64,000 bases of DNA from an uncultured Paracoccaceae bacterium (GCA_905182165.1 CAJJAK010000006.1:124001-188000); one strand, 5' to 3'; positions 48,436 to 58,308 are shown, numbered from the stretch's first letter. Notes: generated from the sequence alone by a model not told the origin. Numbers and translations are program-made.

Positions 48436-49178
48436 ATGATATTAGAATCTTGTGAGAATCGGCAGGTTATTAAAATTAGTGGAAGCGATAAAGAAAATTT
48501 CTTAAATGGATTAATAACAAATAATATTGAAAATGATCTTACTTACTCTGCGCTACTAACGCCTCAAGGGAAGTACCTTAGCGATTTTTTTCTCCTTCGT
48601 AGTAATGATGATATTTTAATTGATATTGAAAAGTCACTTGCAGAAAATTTTATATCTAGACTGTTGATGTACAAATTAAGAGCTGATGTGAACATAAGTT
48701 CTACTGACTTGCCTGTATCTAGAGGGCAGGGAGTAATTCCAAAAAATGCGTTCAAAGATCCTCGACATTCTAGCCTGGGTTGGCGGCTTTATGGAGTTAA
48801 AGGACAAACGCCAACAACCAATTGGGCTCAATTGTATGTTGACGCATGTATTCCCAAATCGGGTGTGGAACTCTTACCAAATGAAACTTATATTCTTGAA
48901 GCTGGGTTTGAAAGATTATCAGGCGTTAATTTTAAGAAAGGTTGTTATGTTGGACAGGAAGTGACTGCTCGAATGAAGCATAAGACAACATTAAAAAAAG
49001 GTTTTTCAACAATAATACATTCAAAAGCACCCTCATTTGCACTGCAATTTTCTCGAATGAAAGGATTTGTGGTACTTTGTTTTCTCAAGGTGGTGGGCGG
49101 GCTATTGCACATCTAAAATATGATAGGGTGTCAAAAAATATGAAAGCTGGTGAAGCTATTTTAAATCTAATTGATTGA
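48436..49178 (+). CDS. ygfZ: Folate-binding protein YgfZ (tRNA-modifying GcvT-like), 3' end frameshifted
   Basis: GcvT-fold protein that supports iron-sulfur cluster enzymes. Near the start ISGSDKENFLNGLITNNI and LLTPQGKYLSDFFLL, and later the signature FKKGCYVGQEVTARMKHK, where the cysteine is conserved. The frame shifts near 49060; the end, SQGGGRAIAHLKYDRV...GEAILNLID, stops at 49178. The start is uncertain: ATG 48436 fits the family length; TTG 48400 is also in frame. It converges on suhB with 2 bases between the stops. Confidence 0.88.
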
Positions 49179-49180
49179 AA

Positions 49181-49974
49181 TCAACTATCGCGAATAATTT
49201 TTGCAAAATTATCGAATGCTATTTCATTACCGACAATTAACTCACCATCTTTTAAAACATCACCGCCTTTATTTATAGGCTCAACTAAGCCTCCTGCTTC
49301 TTTGACCAATATCTTCCCGCAGCAGTATCCCAGCTTTGCAATCCTCTTTCCCAATACCCATCATATCTTCCTGACGCTACATAAGCTAGATCTAGTGAGG
49401 CAGCACCAAACCTTCTTACCCCTGCACACAATGGCATTAATCTATCCAATTCTGCGAGTGTTTTGGGTAAATCACCTGCTCTACCAGCGAAAGGAACGCC
49501 TGTGGCAAAAATCATCTCATTTAGAGTTTTTCGGTTAGAGACCCTACATCTTTTTTCGTTCATGTAGCATCCTGAACCTTTTTCTGCCCAGAACAGTTCA
49601 TCTTTTAGAGGATCATAAACTACCGCTGAAACAATTTCATTTTTATGTTCTAGCGCAATTGAAATTGACCAATGTGGAAGCCCATGCAAGAAATTTGTAG
49701 TTCCATCTAAGGGATCAACTATCCAACGTCTTGTTGGGTCTGTTCCTTTACTCGCACCACTCTCTTCCCCTAGCCAACCATAATTTGGGCGCCCTTCTGT
49801 TAGATCTGTTTTAATACTCTCTTCTGCTTTTCGATCTGCTCGACTTACAAAATCGCTAGGGCTTTTTTGACTTACCTGTAGGTTCTCTACTTCGCCAAAA
49901 TCCCTAAGTAATCTCTTTGCTGCAAACCGTGCTGCTTTAATCATAAGGTTTACGTTAGCGCTAGCCCGGTTCAT
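49181..49974 (-). CDS. suhB: Inositol monophosphatase family protein SuhB, 3' end frameshifted
   Basis: Mg-dependent phosphatase fold. GWLGEESG and WIVDPLDGTTNFLHGLPHWSISIAL are the metal-binding motifs, and SWDTAAGRI closes the active site. The frame is lost near 49310; the true C-terminus, LVEPINKGGDVLKDGELIVGNE, is read in another frame to 49181. Family members hydrolyse inositol phosphates, and SuhB also has roles in rRNA transcription in enterobacteria; the role here is not known. Confidence 0.92.
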
Positions 49975-50182
49975 TCTAATTCCTTTGCGATGTTTAAATC
50001 AGATCGTATAGATGGGTCTTATTAAAAGGCCAAGCCCTATAACCATGTATTTTTGTTTGATAGTTTAATTATATTCTCAATTATTAGAAAGCTTAACGTT
50101 CAGGCATCATTTATAGGTATTTAAAATAATGTACTATCTTTAAAACGGATATTACACTTTTTCTAAATATAGCTTTTTTAAT

Positions 50183-50209
50183 TGAGCAAGTAATTTATAA
50201 TATTGCTCA
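50183..50209. repeat. Inverted repeat after the helicase gene
   Basis: TGAGCAA and TTGCTCA separated by 13 AT-rich bases, 13 bases beyond the helicase stop. It could be a weak terminator, but no T-run follows the stem in the direction of the helicase transcript. Confidence 0.35.
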
Positions 50210-50221
50210 TTATAAAATTTA

Positions 50222-50857
50222 TTAATTGAGGATTTTATCAGCATTTATTATATATTTTGCCAGGACTTTTTTTTCACCTGCTTTCTCAAATAAAATAGTT
50301 AATTTGTCCCCATCTTTTGATATTATTTTACCATATCCAAATTTTTGGTGGAATATTCGTCCATTTAGATCAGAAATATTGACAGCTTCAGATTCTAAGA
50401 TTCCTAGATCTTTGGTGTTATCTACAAATGTTTCCTTAAAGCGTGATCTTTCTTTCATTCTTCGCCAGCCTGGTGAATTGTATGTATCGTTTTCCTTATC
50501 ATTGATTTCTGAAAATGATGATACATTTGGTGCGGCAGCGCCGAAGCTTCCGCCATACAATCCAGGGGGGGTCAAAATTTCTATGTGCTCCTCGGGCAAT
50601 TCATCAATAAACCTTGAGGGCAGGGCAGATTGCCATTGTCCAAATATACGTCGGTTTGCTACAAAACTTATGGTACATAATTCCTCCGCCCGCGTAATCC
50701 CTACATAAGCTAATCTTCGTTCTTCTTCCAAACCAAATTTTCCACTTTCATCCATAGATCTTTGAGAAGGAAATAAGCCGTCTTCCCACCCGGGCAAATA
50801 AATATGTTTAAATTCCAAGCCTTTTGAGCCATGCCGGGTATGGATGGAAACTTTCAA
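50222..50857 (-). CDS. UvrD/PcrA-type DNA helicase, C-terminal piece
   Basis: Contains IHTRHGSKGLEFKHIYLPGWEDGLFP (motif V) and EEERRLAYVGITRAEE (motif VI) of superfamily 1 helicases, then a C-terminal domain ending in a Tudor-like FGYGKIISKDGDKLTILFE segment, as in PcrA/UvrD. The frame joins the N-terminal piece near 50870. Confidence 0.93.
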   Translation of the reverse strand: MKVSIHTRHGSKGLEFKHIYLPGWEDGLFPSQRSMDESGKFGLEEERRLAYVGITRAEELCTISFVANRRIFGQWQSALPSRFIDELPEEHIEILTPPGLYGGSFGAAAPNVSSFSEINDKENDTYNSPGWRRMKERSRFKETFVDNTKDLGILESEAVNISDLNGRIFHQKFGYGKIISKDGDKLTILFEKAGEKKVLAKYIINADKILN

Positions 50858-52533
50858 AGCGTTATCATCTGTTTCGTTCTAGTTGCAAGTGAAACATGTT
50901 CTAAAAAACCCTGTAAATTCTCAAATTGATCGAGTGCTTTAACTAACTCTTTTAAATTTTCAACATTTCCCTCAGCAGATTTGTCATTTTGCCAATATAA
51001 GATATATCCAGATTCTTCTAAAATAATTTCAGCTAACTCAATATGATTAAAAGTTTTGTCTAATGATATTCTATGCCAGCGATCCAATTGCGCTAATAAA
51101 ATCTTCAGCTCTTTTTTTGCCCGGCCAGAAAGTTCTTCTTTTTCACATAAAGATTTTGCAGCATCCAGCAAAGAAATATTATTATTCCGCGCTTCTAGAT
51201 TTATTTTTTGTTGAGCTTTATCGCCAATGCCGCGCTTTGGTTTATTTATTATTCTCTGCAATGCTAGCCCGTCTTCTTTAGAAATTGCTGCTCTAAAATA
51301 AGCCATTGCATCTCGAATTTCTGCACGTTCATAAAACCTAGGTCCGCCAATCACTCGATAAGGAAGCCCAATTGTCATGAAGCGATCTTCAAATGCTCTC
51401 ATTTGATGTGAGGCCCGGACAAGAATTGCAATATTTTCTGGACTTACAGGGTCTTTGCTTGAGTTCCCTAATTCTGCAGCTTCAATTTCATCCCCAATCC
51501 ACCGCGCTTCTTCATCTCCATCCCAATGACCAATTAATTTAACTTTATTACCGCCACTTTGATCAGTCCAAAGTGTTTTTTCTAACCTTTCTTTATTTCC
51601 ATGTATTAAATGAGATGCAGCACCCAATATATGCTTGGTAGATCGGTAGTTTTGTTCGAGGCGAATAACTGCAGAGTTTTTAAAATCATTTTCAAATTTT
51701 AAAATGTTTCCTACTTCTGCACCGCGCCAACCATAAATTGATTGATCGTCATCACCAACACAACATATATTTTGGTGAGATGATGCCAGCAATCTTAACC
51801 AAAGATATTGAGCAATGTTAGTATCCTGATACTCATCTACTAAAATATACCTGAATTGTCTTTGGTAACGCGCTAGAATATCAGTGTTATTTTGTAAGAT
51901 TGTGACTACATGCAAAAGTAAATCTCCAAAATCGGCAGCATTTAAAGATTTTAACCTCTGTTGATAAAAAGAATACAGTTCCACTCCTCGACCATTAAAG
52001 AGAGACGCTTCATTAGTTGGAATATTATCTGGTCTTAAAGCTTTATTTTTCCAACTATCAATAAGGTGAGCTAGAAGGCGAGGTGGCCAGCGCTTTTCGT
52101 CAATATTTTCTGCTTGAATTAACTGTTTAAGTAGTCGCAATTGATCATCAGTATCAAGTATTGTGAAATTTGATTTTAAACCTACTAGCTCAGCGTTAGA
52201 TCTCAATATTTTTACACAAATTGAATGAAATGTTCCTACCCAAGTCATTCCTTCAATCACGTCACCAATATTGAACTTAATGCGGTTTTTCATTTCCCTC
52301 GCCGCTTTATTGGTAAAGGTCACAGCTAAAATTTCGTTTGGGCGGGCTTTTCTTAAATTTAAAATGTGAACGATTCTTGTTGTCAAAGCTCTAGTTTTGC
52401 CAGTTCCTGCACCTGCTAGCATTAAAACTGGGCCGTTGATCGTTTCAACTGCTTGACGTTGCTCATCATTCAGATCGTCAAGATACATTTGTGATCTTGC
52501 GGCTGATGCGCGAGCAGATAAGGAAGTAGTCAT
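50854..52533 (-). CDS. uvrD: UvrD/PcrA-type DNA helicase, N-terminal piece
   Basis: ATP-dependent 3'-5' helicase for nucleotide-excision and mismatch repair and for clearing replication blocks. LNDEQRQAVE is the Q-motif, LAGAGTGKTRAL the Walker A, ILVDEYQDTN motif II, CVGDDDQSIYGWRGAEV motif III and LEQNYRSTKHIL motif IV. 559 residues before the break near 50870; together with the second piece about 770, normal. The 247 bases between suhB and the 3' end hold no gene. Confidence 0.95.
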   Translation of the reverse strand: MTTSLSARASAARSQMYLDDLNDEQRQAVETINGPVLMLAGAGTGKTRALTTRIVHILNLRKARPNEILAVTFTNKAAREMKNRIKFNIGDVIEGMTWVGTFHSICVKILRSNAELVGLKSNFTILDTDDQLRLLKQLIQAENIDEKRWPPRLLAHLIDSWKNKALRPDNIPTNEASLFNGRGVELYSFYQQRLKSLNAADFGDLLLHVVTILQNNTDILARYQRQFRYILVDEYQDTNIAQYLWLRLLASSHQNICCVGDDDQSIYGWRGAEVGNILKFENDFKNSAVIRLEQNYRSTKHILGAASHLIHGNKERLEKTLWTDQSGGNKVKLIGHWDGDEEARWIGDEIEAAELGNSSKDPVSPENIAILVRASHQMRAFEDRFMTIGLPYRVIGGPRFYERAEIRDAMAYFRAAISKEDGLALQRIINKPKRGIGDKAQQKINLEARNNNISLLDAAKSLCEKEELSGRAKKELKILLAQLDRWHRISLDKTFNHIELAEIILEESGYILYWQNDKSAEGNVENLKELVKALDQFENLQGFLEHVSLATRTKQMITL

Positions 52534-52668
52534 ACAATAATCTCAAATATTAAATTTATTTGGAAAAGCATAAACCTTTTTTGATCAGATTAAAAGTAGT
52601 GTTCTTGTATTGTTCTTTATAAATCGTATTTTTATGATAGTTTATGTTTTATATTTAGAGTGCATTTA

Positions 52669-52947
52669 TTAGGTCCAATTTGGAAGGTGACTACCAGGTA
52701 AGAACTGCCTGGCAATAGAAATAGATTGTTGTTCGTAATCGTGTGAGGCGCAAAATTCTAAAGTGTACATATCTTTACTAAGGATAAAATCAAGAATTGA
52801 ACCTAAAAACTCTGTTTCAGTAGCATTTTTTCTAAAATCAATAGGTGTTACACCAGTAATGCCAATAAATGATGATAAATAATTGGGATTTTGAAGTATC
52901 CATGTTAATGCATTGATAGCAATTAGTTCGGCTTTTTCGGCATCCAT
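52669..52947 (-). CDS. DUF3572 family protein
   Basis: A 92-residue all-helical protein. AELIAINALTWILQNPNYLSSFIGITGV and LGSILDFILSKDMYTLEFC match the short DUF3572 proteins of alphaproteobacteria, with the terminal LPG...W. Function unknown. It is 30 bases downstream of the TSUP permease gene on the same strand. Confidence 0.85.
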   Translation of the reverse strand: MDAEKAELIAINALTWILQNPNYLSSFIGITGVTPIDFRKNATETEFLGSILDFILSKDMYTLEFCASHDYEQQSISIARQFLPGSHLPNWT

Positions 52948-52977
52948 GATTGACCTTTAAATTTAAGAATTAAATTA

Positions 52978-53730
52978 TTATAAATAAATAATTATAAAAT
53001 AATAAATCGTCAAAAGAGTTCCCAAGACAATTATAAAAACTCTTAGATAGATTTGTGGTATCGATTTTGAAATTTTTCCACCAGTAAAGCCACCTATTGC
53101 AGCTCCGACGGCCATTACCAACGCATATGGCCAGAAAACCTCACCTGAGTAAATGTAAATTATAGAAGCGGGAAGGCTAATGGATGCAATTACTGCGTTT
53201 TTCATTGCATTAGCTTTGTGCAGGTTTTCAAATCCAATTAAAATTAAAACAGCCAAAGCGATTTGGCCTAATCCAGCCCCAAAGTATCCGCCATAAACTG
53301 CAAATGATAATAGAAGTACTAAAGGTACTATTTTTGATTTCAAGTTTGTATTTAGAACCAATTTGCGTAGTCTTGGTGCTGCAAGAAATAATATTGTTGC
53401 AAACCCCATTAAGTAGGGCACTAAATTTTTAAAGATATTTGCCCCTAAACTAAATAATACAACTGCTCCTAAAAGGCCTCCAATTGCCGAAATAATTAGT
53501 GGAGCAAAGATTTTCTTTCCAATTATTTTTAATTCATCCCAAAATGCTGGTAATGCTGCAATATTACCGGGTGCTGTAGCAATAAAATTGGTAGCATTTG
53601 CTGACAGTGGAGAAAGTCCGGCTAACATAAGTGCTGGAAATGTAAAGAAAGTAGCACCACCTGCAACTGCATTTAATACACCAGCAAATAAACCTGTAAA
53701 AAATAAAAGTACTAAAATGTAGATTTCCAA
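52978..53730 (-). CDS. TSUP-family permease (sulfite exporter TauE/SafE type)
   Basis: About 250 residues and 7-8 helices. The first repeat begins FFTGLFAGVLNAVAGGATFFTFPALMLAGLSPLSANATN, the family signature, and the second FGAGLGQIALAVLILIGF. TSUP proteins export or import sulfite, sulfoacetate and other organosulfur or organic acids. It lies 1.3 kb from the taurine genes that make sulfite, on the opposite strand, so a link is plausible but unproven. Frame intact. Confidence 0.88.
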   Translation of the reverse strand: MEIYILVLLFFTGLFAGVLNAVAGGATFFTFPALMLAGLSPLSANATNFIATAPGNIAALPAFWDELKIIGKKIFAPLIISAIGGLLGAVVLFSLGANIFKNLVPYLMGFATILFLAAPRLRKLVLNTNLKSKIVPLVLLLSFAVYGGYFGAGLGQIALAVLILIGFENLHKANAMKNAVIASISLPASIIYIYSGEVFWPYALVMAVGAAIGGFTGGKISKSIPQIYLRVFIIVLGTLLTIYYFIIIYL

Positions 53731-53859
53731 AACGAACCCTGACTAATTATTCCTAAACGATTTTAAAATATCATTTTATTTGCGACAAGGAGCCGCAATT
53801 GATATCTGAGCAATAGCATTACTTCAGTGATGACACTAGTGTAACTCTAAAGGAAAATT

Positions 53860-54225
53860 ATGGCTGCTGATAGAGATCGATCTTTAGGAAATGCACTTAT
53901 TCTAGGTTGGAAAATGCTTTGTCCAAATTGTGGTAAAAGTAAATTAATGAAGTCCTACCTTAAAGTTGCAAACGATTGCAGCTCATGCTCACAAGAGTTT
54001 CATCATCAAAGGGCTGATGATGGGCCAGCTTATATTACCATCTTAGTTTTGGGACATTTGCTAGTGCCTTTGATTCTAATTAGTTATGAAACATTAAGAC
54101 CAGAGCCATTAACAATGGCTGTAGGGCTGAGCTTATTAGCAATTGTATTAGCTCTTTATCTTCTGCCAAGAATCAAGGGCGCATTGATAGGGCTCCAGTG
54201 GGCTAAGTGTATGCATGGATTTTGA
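53860..54225 (+). CDS. DUF983 family zinc-ribbon membrane protein
   Basis: A 121-residue protein: an N-terminal zinc ribbon (CPNCGKSKLMKSYLKVANDCSSC) followed by two transmembrane helices (YITILVLGHLLVPLILISYE and MAVGLSLLAIVLALYLLP). DUF983 proteins are common in alphaproteobacteria and often found near cytochrome oxidase or NUDIX genes. No function is assigned. A NUDIX gene follows 60 bases downstream on the same strand. Confidence 0.9.
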   Translation: MAADRDRSLGNALILGWKMLCPNCGKSKLMKSYLKVANDCSSCSQEFHHQRADDGPAYITILVLGHLLVPLILISYETLRPEPLTMAVGLSLLAIVLALYLLPRIKGALIGLQWAKCMHGF

Positions 54226-54288
54226 GTTGCTGAAAAATATTCAATCATTTAGTATCTGACGCTTGATGGTAATTACACAGGGTTCCTA

Positions 54289-54957
54289 ATGGAAAAAATG
54301 GAAATTAAAAACGCTGCTACTGTTATCTTGCTGCGTGGCTCACAAAAAAACCCTGAAGTACTAATGGGGCAGAGAGGAAAGAATGCTTCTTTTATGCCAA
54401 ATAAATTTGTTTTCCCTGGAGGGGCGTTAGATCCAGGCGACTCGGAAATAGATTTTAATGGTGATATTCCAACTAAATGTATTGAGAAGCTCAGATTGAA
54501 AGCAGATCCTTCATTGGCAGAACCACTCATTGCGGCTGGAATCAGGGAATTGTGGGAAGAAACTGGGTTGATTTTGGGTTCTAAATCAAAAACAAAGATG
54601 GATTCAATTCCAAAAAATTGGAAAGATTTTTTTGCCTTAGGATATCAACCCAGTGCTGATAATATTGAGTTTGTTTTTCGTGCAATCACGCCACCAGGGC
54701 GTACTAGACGGTTTGATGCAAGATTTTTTTTGTTAAGTTCAGATAATATTAAAGGTGATTTAGATGATTTCTCAAAGGCATCTGGAGAACTTAGCCACTT
54801 GCAATGGATAGAATTAAATTCGACCCAAAACCTTGATCTGCCATTTATCACTGAAATAGTGCTCTCGGAGGTGTTATCTAAATTGAAAGGCAATCGTAAT
54901 AATGGGATACCATTTTATTATCATGACTCTGGTACTTCACATTTTCTGCGTTTGTAA
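54289..54957 (+). CDS. NUDIX hydrolase
   Basis: About 220 residues. ATVILLRGSQKNPEVLMGQRG, NKFVFPGGALDPGD and IAAGIRELWEETGLILG form an extended NUDIX box with a long insert between the Gly-rich part and the REUxEE helix, as in the CoA-pyrophosphatase-like/NUDT19-type family of alphaproteobacteria. The substrate is uncertain. ATG 54289 or the in-frame ATG 54298 may be the start. Frame intact. Confidence 0.88.
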   Translation: MEKMEIKNAATVILLRGSQKNPEVLMGQRGKNASFMPNKFVFPGGALDPGDSEIDFNGDIPTKCIEKLRLKADPSLAEPLIAAGIRELWEETGLILGSKSKTKMDSIPKNWKDFFALGYQPSADNIEFVFRAITPPGRTRRFDARFFLLSSDNIKGDLDDFSKASGELSHLQWIELNSTQNLDLPFITEIVLSEVLSKLKGNRNNGIPFYYHDSGTSHFLRL

Positions 54958-55019
54958 AATGGTAGTAATACTTTAAACTAATTATGCGAATATTGTATAA
55001 AAGATTCGGATTTTATATA

Positions 55020-55047
55020 GTGATAAAGATTTTGTGATAAAAATTTT
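55020..55047. repeat. 14-base direct repeat before tpa
   Basis: Two adjacent copies of GTGATAAARATTTT, 15 bases before the tpa ATG. It might bind a regulator such as a TauR-like protein, but it does not resemble the CTGGAC-type repeats I recall for TauR. Confidence 0.5.
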
Positions 55048-55062
55048 TTAAGGAGAGAGCTT

Positions 55063-56445
55063 ATGAACCAACACCTTAATGCTAATGATATTACTGCGGT
55101 AATTGAGAGTGATAGAGCGCATATCTGGCACCATTTAAGTCAACACGCAGCTTATGAAAATGTAGACCCTAGGATTATTGTTGAGGGTAAAGGCATGCGG
55201 GTTTGGGATGCGCATGGCAAAGAGCATATAGATGCAGTTTCTGGTGGAGTTTGGACAGTAAATGTTGGTTACGGCCGAGAAAGCATCGCAAATGCAGTCC
55301 GTGACCAACTTATAAAACTTAATTATTTTGCTCAGACAGCTGGCTCGATACCTGGTTCGATGTTTGCTGAAAAGCTGCTTCAAAAAATGCCAGGATTGAG
55401 TCGAGTTTATTATGCAAATTCTGGTTCTGAAGCGAATGAGAAAGTGTTTAAAATGGTTCGTCAGATATCAGAAAAAAAATATGGTGGTAGAAAGAATAAA
55501 ATCTTATACCGTGATCGCGATTATCATGGCACCACAATAACATGTTTATCTGCCAGTGGGCAGCCACAAAGAGCCGCTCAATATGGACCATTTACGCCAG
55601 GTTTTGTTGAAATTCCGCATTGCTTAGAATATCGAAGTCAGTTCGAAAGTTCAGAAAACTATGGTGAGCAGGTTGTTAAAGCAACTGAAGAGATCATTTT
55701 GAGAGAGGGGCCAGATACGATTGGATTAATGTGTTTGGAGCCAGTAACTGCAGGAGGTGGAGTGATAACACCGCCAGTTGGTTATTGGGAAGGTATTCAA
55801 GCGCTATGTAAGAAATATGATATTTTGCTTCATATTGATGAGGTTGTATGTGGCGTTGGAAGAACAGGCACATGGTTTGGTTACCAACATTACGGAGTAC
55901 AGCCTGATTTTGTTACGATGGCAAAAGGAGTGGCATCTGGGTATGCGGCCATTAGTTGTACCGTTACTACTGAAGCAGTGTTTGATATGTTTAAAGACAA
56001 CTCAGGTGATCCAATGAATTATTTTAGGGACATCTCAACTTTTGGTGGTTGCACTGCGGGACCTGCTGCAGCGCTTGAAAATATTAAAATAATAGAAGAT
56101 GAGGATCTGCTAACAAATACTATTGAAATGGGCGATTATGCCATGGATCAATTAAGAAATTTGCAGGATAAACATAAAGTTATTGGCCAAGTCCGTGGTA
56201 AGGGATTATTCTTGGGGGCTGAGTTGGTGAGTGATCGTGATAGTAAAGAGCCGATGGATGAAAAGTTAGTTGCCGCCGTGACCGCCAACTGCATGTCGCA
56301 GGGGGTTATAATTGGGATGACGAATAGATCGTTACCTGGCTTAAATAATACGCTTTGTCTGTCGCCAGCATTGATCGCGACTAAAGATGATATTAATGAA
56401 ATAATTTCATCAATGGATGTGGCGTTGTCATCAGTATTTGGTTGA
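55063..56445 (+). CDS. tpa: Taurine-pyruvate aminotransferase Tpa
   Basis: Class III PLP aminotransferase of 460 residues. It moves the amino group of taurine to pyruvate, giving sulfoacetaldehyde and alanine. GKEHIDAVSGGVWTVNVGYG, YYANSGSEANEKVFKM, DYHGTT, LLHIDEVVCGVGRTG and the PLP lysine in TMAKGVASGYAAISC are visible. Other class III enzymes share these blocks; the neighbouring xsc and pta make the taurine assignment strong. AAGGAGAG is the ribosome site. Frame intact. Confidence 0.92.
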   Translation: MNQHLNANDITAVIESDRAHIWHHLSQHAAYENVDPRIIVEGKGMRVWDAHGKEHIDAVSGGVWTVNVGYGRESIANAVRDQLIKLNYFAQTAGSIPGSMFAEKLLQKMPGLSRVYYANSGSEANEKVFKMVRQISEKKYGGRKNKILYRDRDYHGTTITCLSASGQPQRAAQYGPFTPGFVEIPHCLEYRSQFESSENYGEQVVKATEEIILREGPDTIGLMCLEPVTAGGGVITPPVGYWEGIQALCKKYDILLHIDEVVCGVGRTGTWFGYQHYGVQPDFVTMAKGVASGYAAISCTVTTEAVFDMFKDNSGDPMNYFRDISTFGGCTAGPAAALENIKIIEDEDLLTNTIEMGDYAMDQLRNLQDKHKVIGQVRGKGLFLGAELVSDRDSKEPMDEKLVAAVTANCMSQGVIIGMTNRSLPGLNNTLCLSPALIATKDDINEIISSMDVALSSVFG

Positions 56446-56530
56446 AAATATTGTCTTTTCAGAATGTTTGAGCTGAGACATAATATTTTCTTGAACGAGT
56501 GTATTTAGTTTTAATAAGGAATAATTTTGT

Positions 56531-57166
56531 ATGAAAATGACAACAGAAGAAGCTTTTGTAAAAGTTTTACAAATTCATGGTATAGAACACGCGTTTGGCA
56601 TTATTGGATCTGCCATGATGCCGATTTCAGATTTATTTCCCTTAGCAGGAATTAAATTTTGGGATGCTGCTCATGAGTGCAATGCTGGAATGATGTCAGA
56701 TGGTTACACTCGAGCTTCTGGAAAAATGTCAATGATGATTGCTCAGAATGGACCGGGAATTACTAATTTTGTAACTCCTGTAAAAACTGCTTATTGGAAT
56801 CACACCCCACTTTTGTTGGTTACACCACAAGCTGCTAACAAAACCATTGGGCAAGGTGGGTTTCAAGAAGTGGAGCAAATGGCATTATTCAAAGATATGG
56901 TTGCTTATCAAGAAGAGGTGAGAGACCCTTCTAGAATAGCGGAAGTATTGAATAGAGTCATTATGCAGGCCAAACGGGCCTCGGCGCCAGCTCAAATAAA
57001 TGTTCCAAGAGATTATTGGACCCAAATTGTTGATATTGAATTGCCAGCTGTAGTAGAGTTTGAGCTTCCCAGTGGTGGGGAGGAGGCAATTAAAAAAGCT
57101 GCAGCCCTTTTAAGTAATGCAAAACGTCCAGTAATCTTGTGCTGCTGGTGTTGTTATAGGTGGTAA
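56531..57166 (+). CDS. xsc: Sulfoacetaldehyde acetyltransferase Xsc, N-terminal piece
   Basis: ThDP-dependent enzyme that converts sulfoacetaldehyde plus phosphate to acetyl phosphate and sulfite. The N-terminus MKMTTEEAFVKVLQIHGIEHAFGIIGSAMMPISDLFP and ANKTIGQGGFQEVEQMALF are characteristic of Xsc. The final residues (ILCCWCCYRW) are out of frame after an indel near 57135, where other Xsc read VILxGAGVV. AAGGAAT precedes the start. Confidence 0.95.
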   Translation: MKMTTEEAFVKVLQIHGIEHAFGIIGSAMMPISDLFPLAGIKFWDAAHECNAGMMSDGYTRASGKMSMMIAQNGPGITNFVTPVKTAYWNHTPLLLVTPQAANKTIGQGGFQEVEQMALFKDMVAYQEEVRDPSRIAEVLNRVIMQAKRASAPAQINVPRDYWTQIVDIELPAVVEFELPSGGEEAIKKAAALLSNAKRPVILCCWCCYRW

Positions 57167-57294
57167 AGTTCCAATAGTAATTAGCAGAACGCCTAGATGC
57201 TCCAGTTTGTTGTGGCTATCAGCATAATGATGCGTTTCCAGGATCGCATCCATTATTTGCGGGGCCACTTGGTTACAATGGATCAAAGGCTGGA

Positions 57295-57897
57295 ATGGAA
57301 CTTATTTCTCAGGCGGACGTTGTGCTTGCTCTAGGTACCAGACTTAATCCATTCTCAACATTGCCTGGATATGGCATCGATTACTGGCCCAAAAATGCGT
57401 CTATTATTCAAGTAGATATAAATGCTGATAGGATTGGATTAACGAAACCTGTTACGATTGGTATTGTTGGTGATGCAAAAAAAGTGGCTGCATCATTATT
57501 AGAAAAACTTAGTGTAAACGCTGGAGATCAGGGTCGTCAAGAACGACGAACAGTGATTTCAAAAACAAAGTCGGCCTGGGCGCAAGAGTTAACGTCTATG
57601 GATCATGAAGATGATGATCCAGGCACAACATGGAACGAAAGAGCGCGTGATAGAGAGCCTGAAAAAATGTCACCAAGAATGGCGTGGAGATCAATTCAAT
57701 CTGCTTTACCAACAGATGCTATAATTTCGTCAGATATTGGGAATAATTGTGCGATTGGAAATGCTTATCCTACATTTGAAGTTGGAAGAAAGTATTTAGC
57801 TCCTGGTCTTTTTGGCCCTTGTGGATATGGTTTTCCTTCAATTTGTGGTGCAAAAATTGCTTGTCCTGATGTTCCAGTGGATTGGTTTTGCAGGTGA
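57295..57897 (+). CDS. xsc: Sulfoacetaldehyde acetyltransferase Xsc, middle piece
   Basis: Holds the nucleotide-fold domain (ADVVLALGTRLNPFSTLPGYGIDYWP) and part of the ThDP domain (PRMAWRSIQSALPTDAIISSDIGNNCAIGNAYPTFE). The bases 57150-57294, translated in two frames, give GGKVPIVI, then ERLDAPVCCGYQHNDAFPGSHPLFAGPLGYNGSKAG, so the domain is complete with an indel near 57180. The last residues are out of frame near 57885. Confidence 0.92.
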   Translation: MELISQADVVLALGTRLNPFSTLPGYGIDYWPKNASIIQVDINADRIGLTKPVTIGIVGDAKKVAASLLEKLSVNAGDQGRQERRTVISKTKSAWAQELTSMDHEDDDPGTTWNERARDREPEKMSPRMAWRSIQSALPTDAIISSDIGNNCAIGNAYPTFEVGRKYLAPGLFGPCGYGFPSICGAKIACPDVPVDWFCR

Positions 57898-57915
57898 CGG
57901 TGCTTTTGGAATTCA

Positions 57916-58308
57916 ATGAATGAGATGGTTAGCTGTGGTCGGGAGGATTGGCCAGGTATAACGATGGTTATCTTTAGAAACTATCAATGGGGCGCTGAGA
58001 AAAGAAATACTACTTTATGGTATGATGATAATTTTGTAGGCACCGAGCTGGATACCAGAGTATCTTATGCAAAAATAGCAGTTTCTTGTGGCTTAATAGG
58101 AGTGCAAGTCGATAACATGGACTCATTAAGAGATGCACTTGATAAGGCCATTAAAGCCCAAATGAACGAGGGTAAGACTACCTTTATTGAAATCATATTG
58201 AATCAAGAATTAGGAGAACCATTTCGGCGAGACGCAATGAAAAAGCCTGTGTCTGTTGCTGGGATTAATCCTTTGGATATGACTTATGTAGGAATGGAGA
58301 GGGTTTAA
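57916..58308 (+). CDS. xsc: Sulfoacetaldehyde acetyltransferase Xsc, C-terminal piece
   Basis: MNEMVSCGREDWPGITMVIFRNYQWGAEKRNTTLWYDDNFVGTEL is the C-terminal ThDP-binding region; FAGDGAFGI, the pyrophosphate motif, lies in the broken stretch 57885-57915. It ends INPLDMTYVGMERV. Joined, the enzyme has about 590 residues, normal for Xsc. Confidence 0.93.
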   Translation: MNEMVSCGREDWPGITMVIFRNYQWGAEKRNTTLWYDDNFVGTELDTRVSYAKIAVSCGLIGVQVDNMDSLRDALDKAIKAQMNEGKTTFIEIILNQELGEPFRRDAMKKPVSVAGINPLDMTYVGMERV

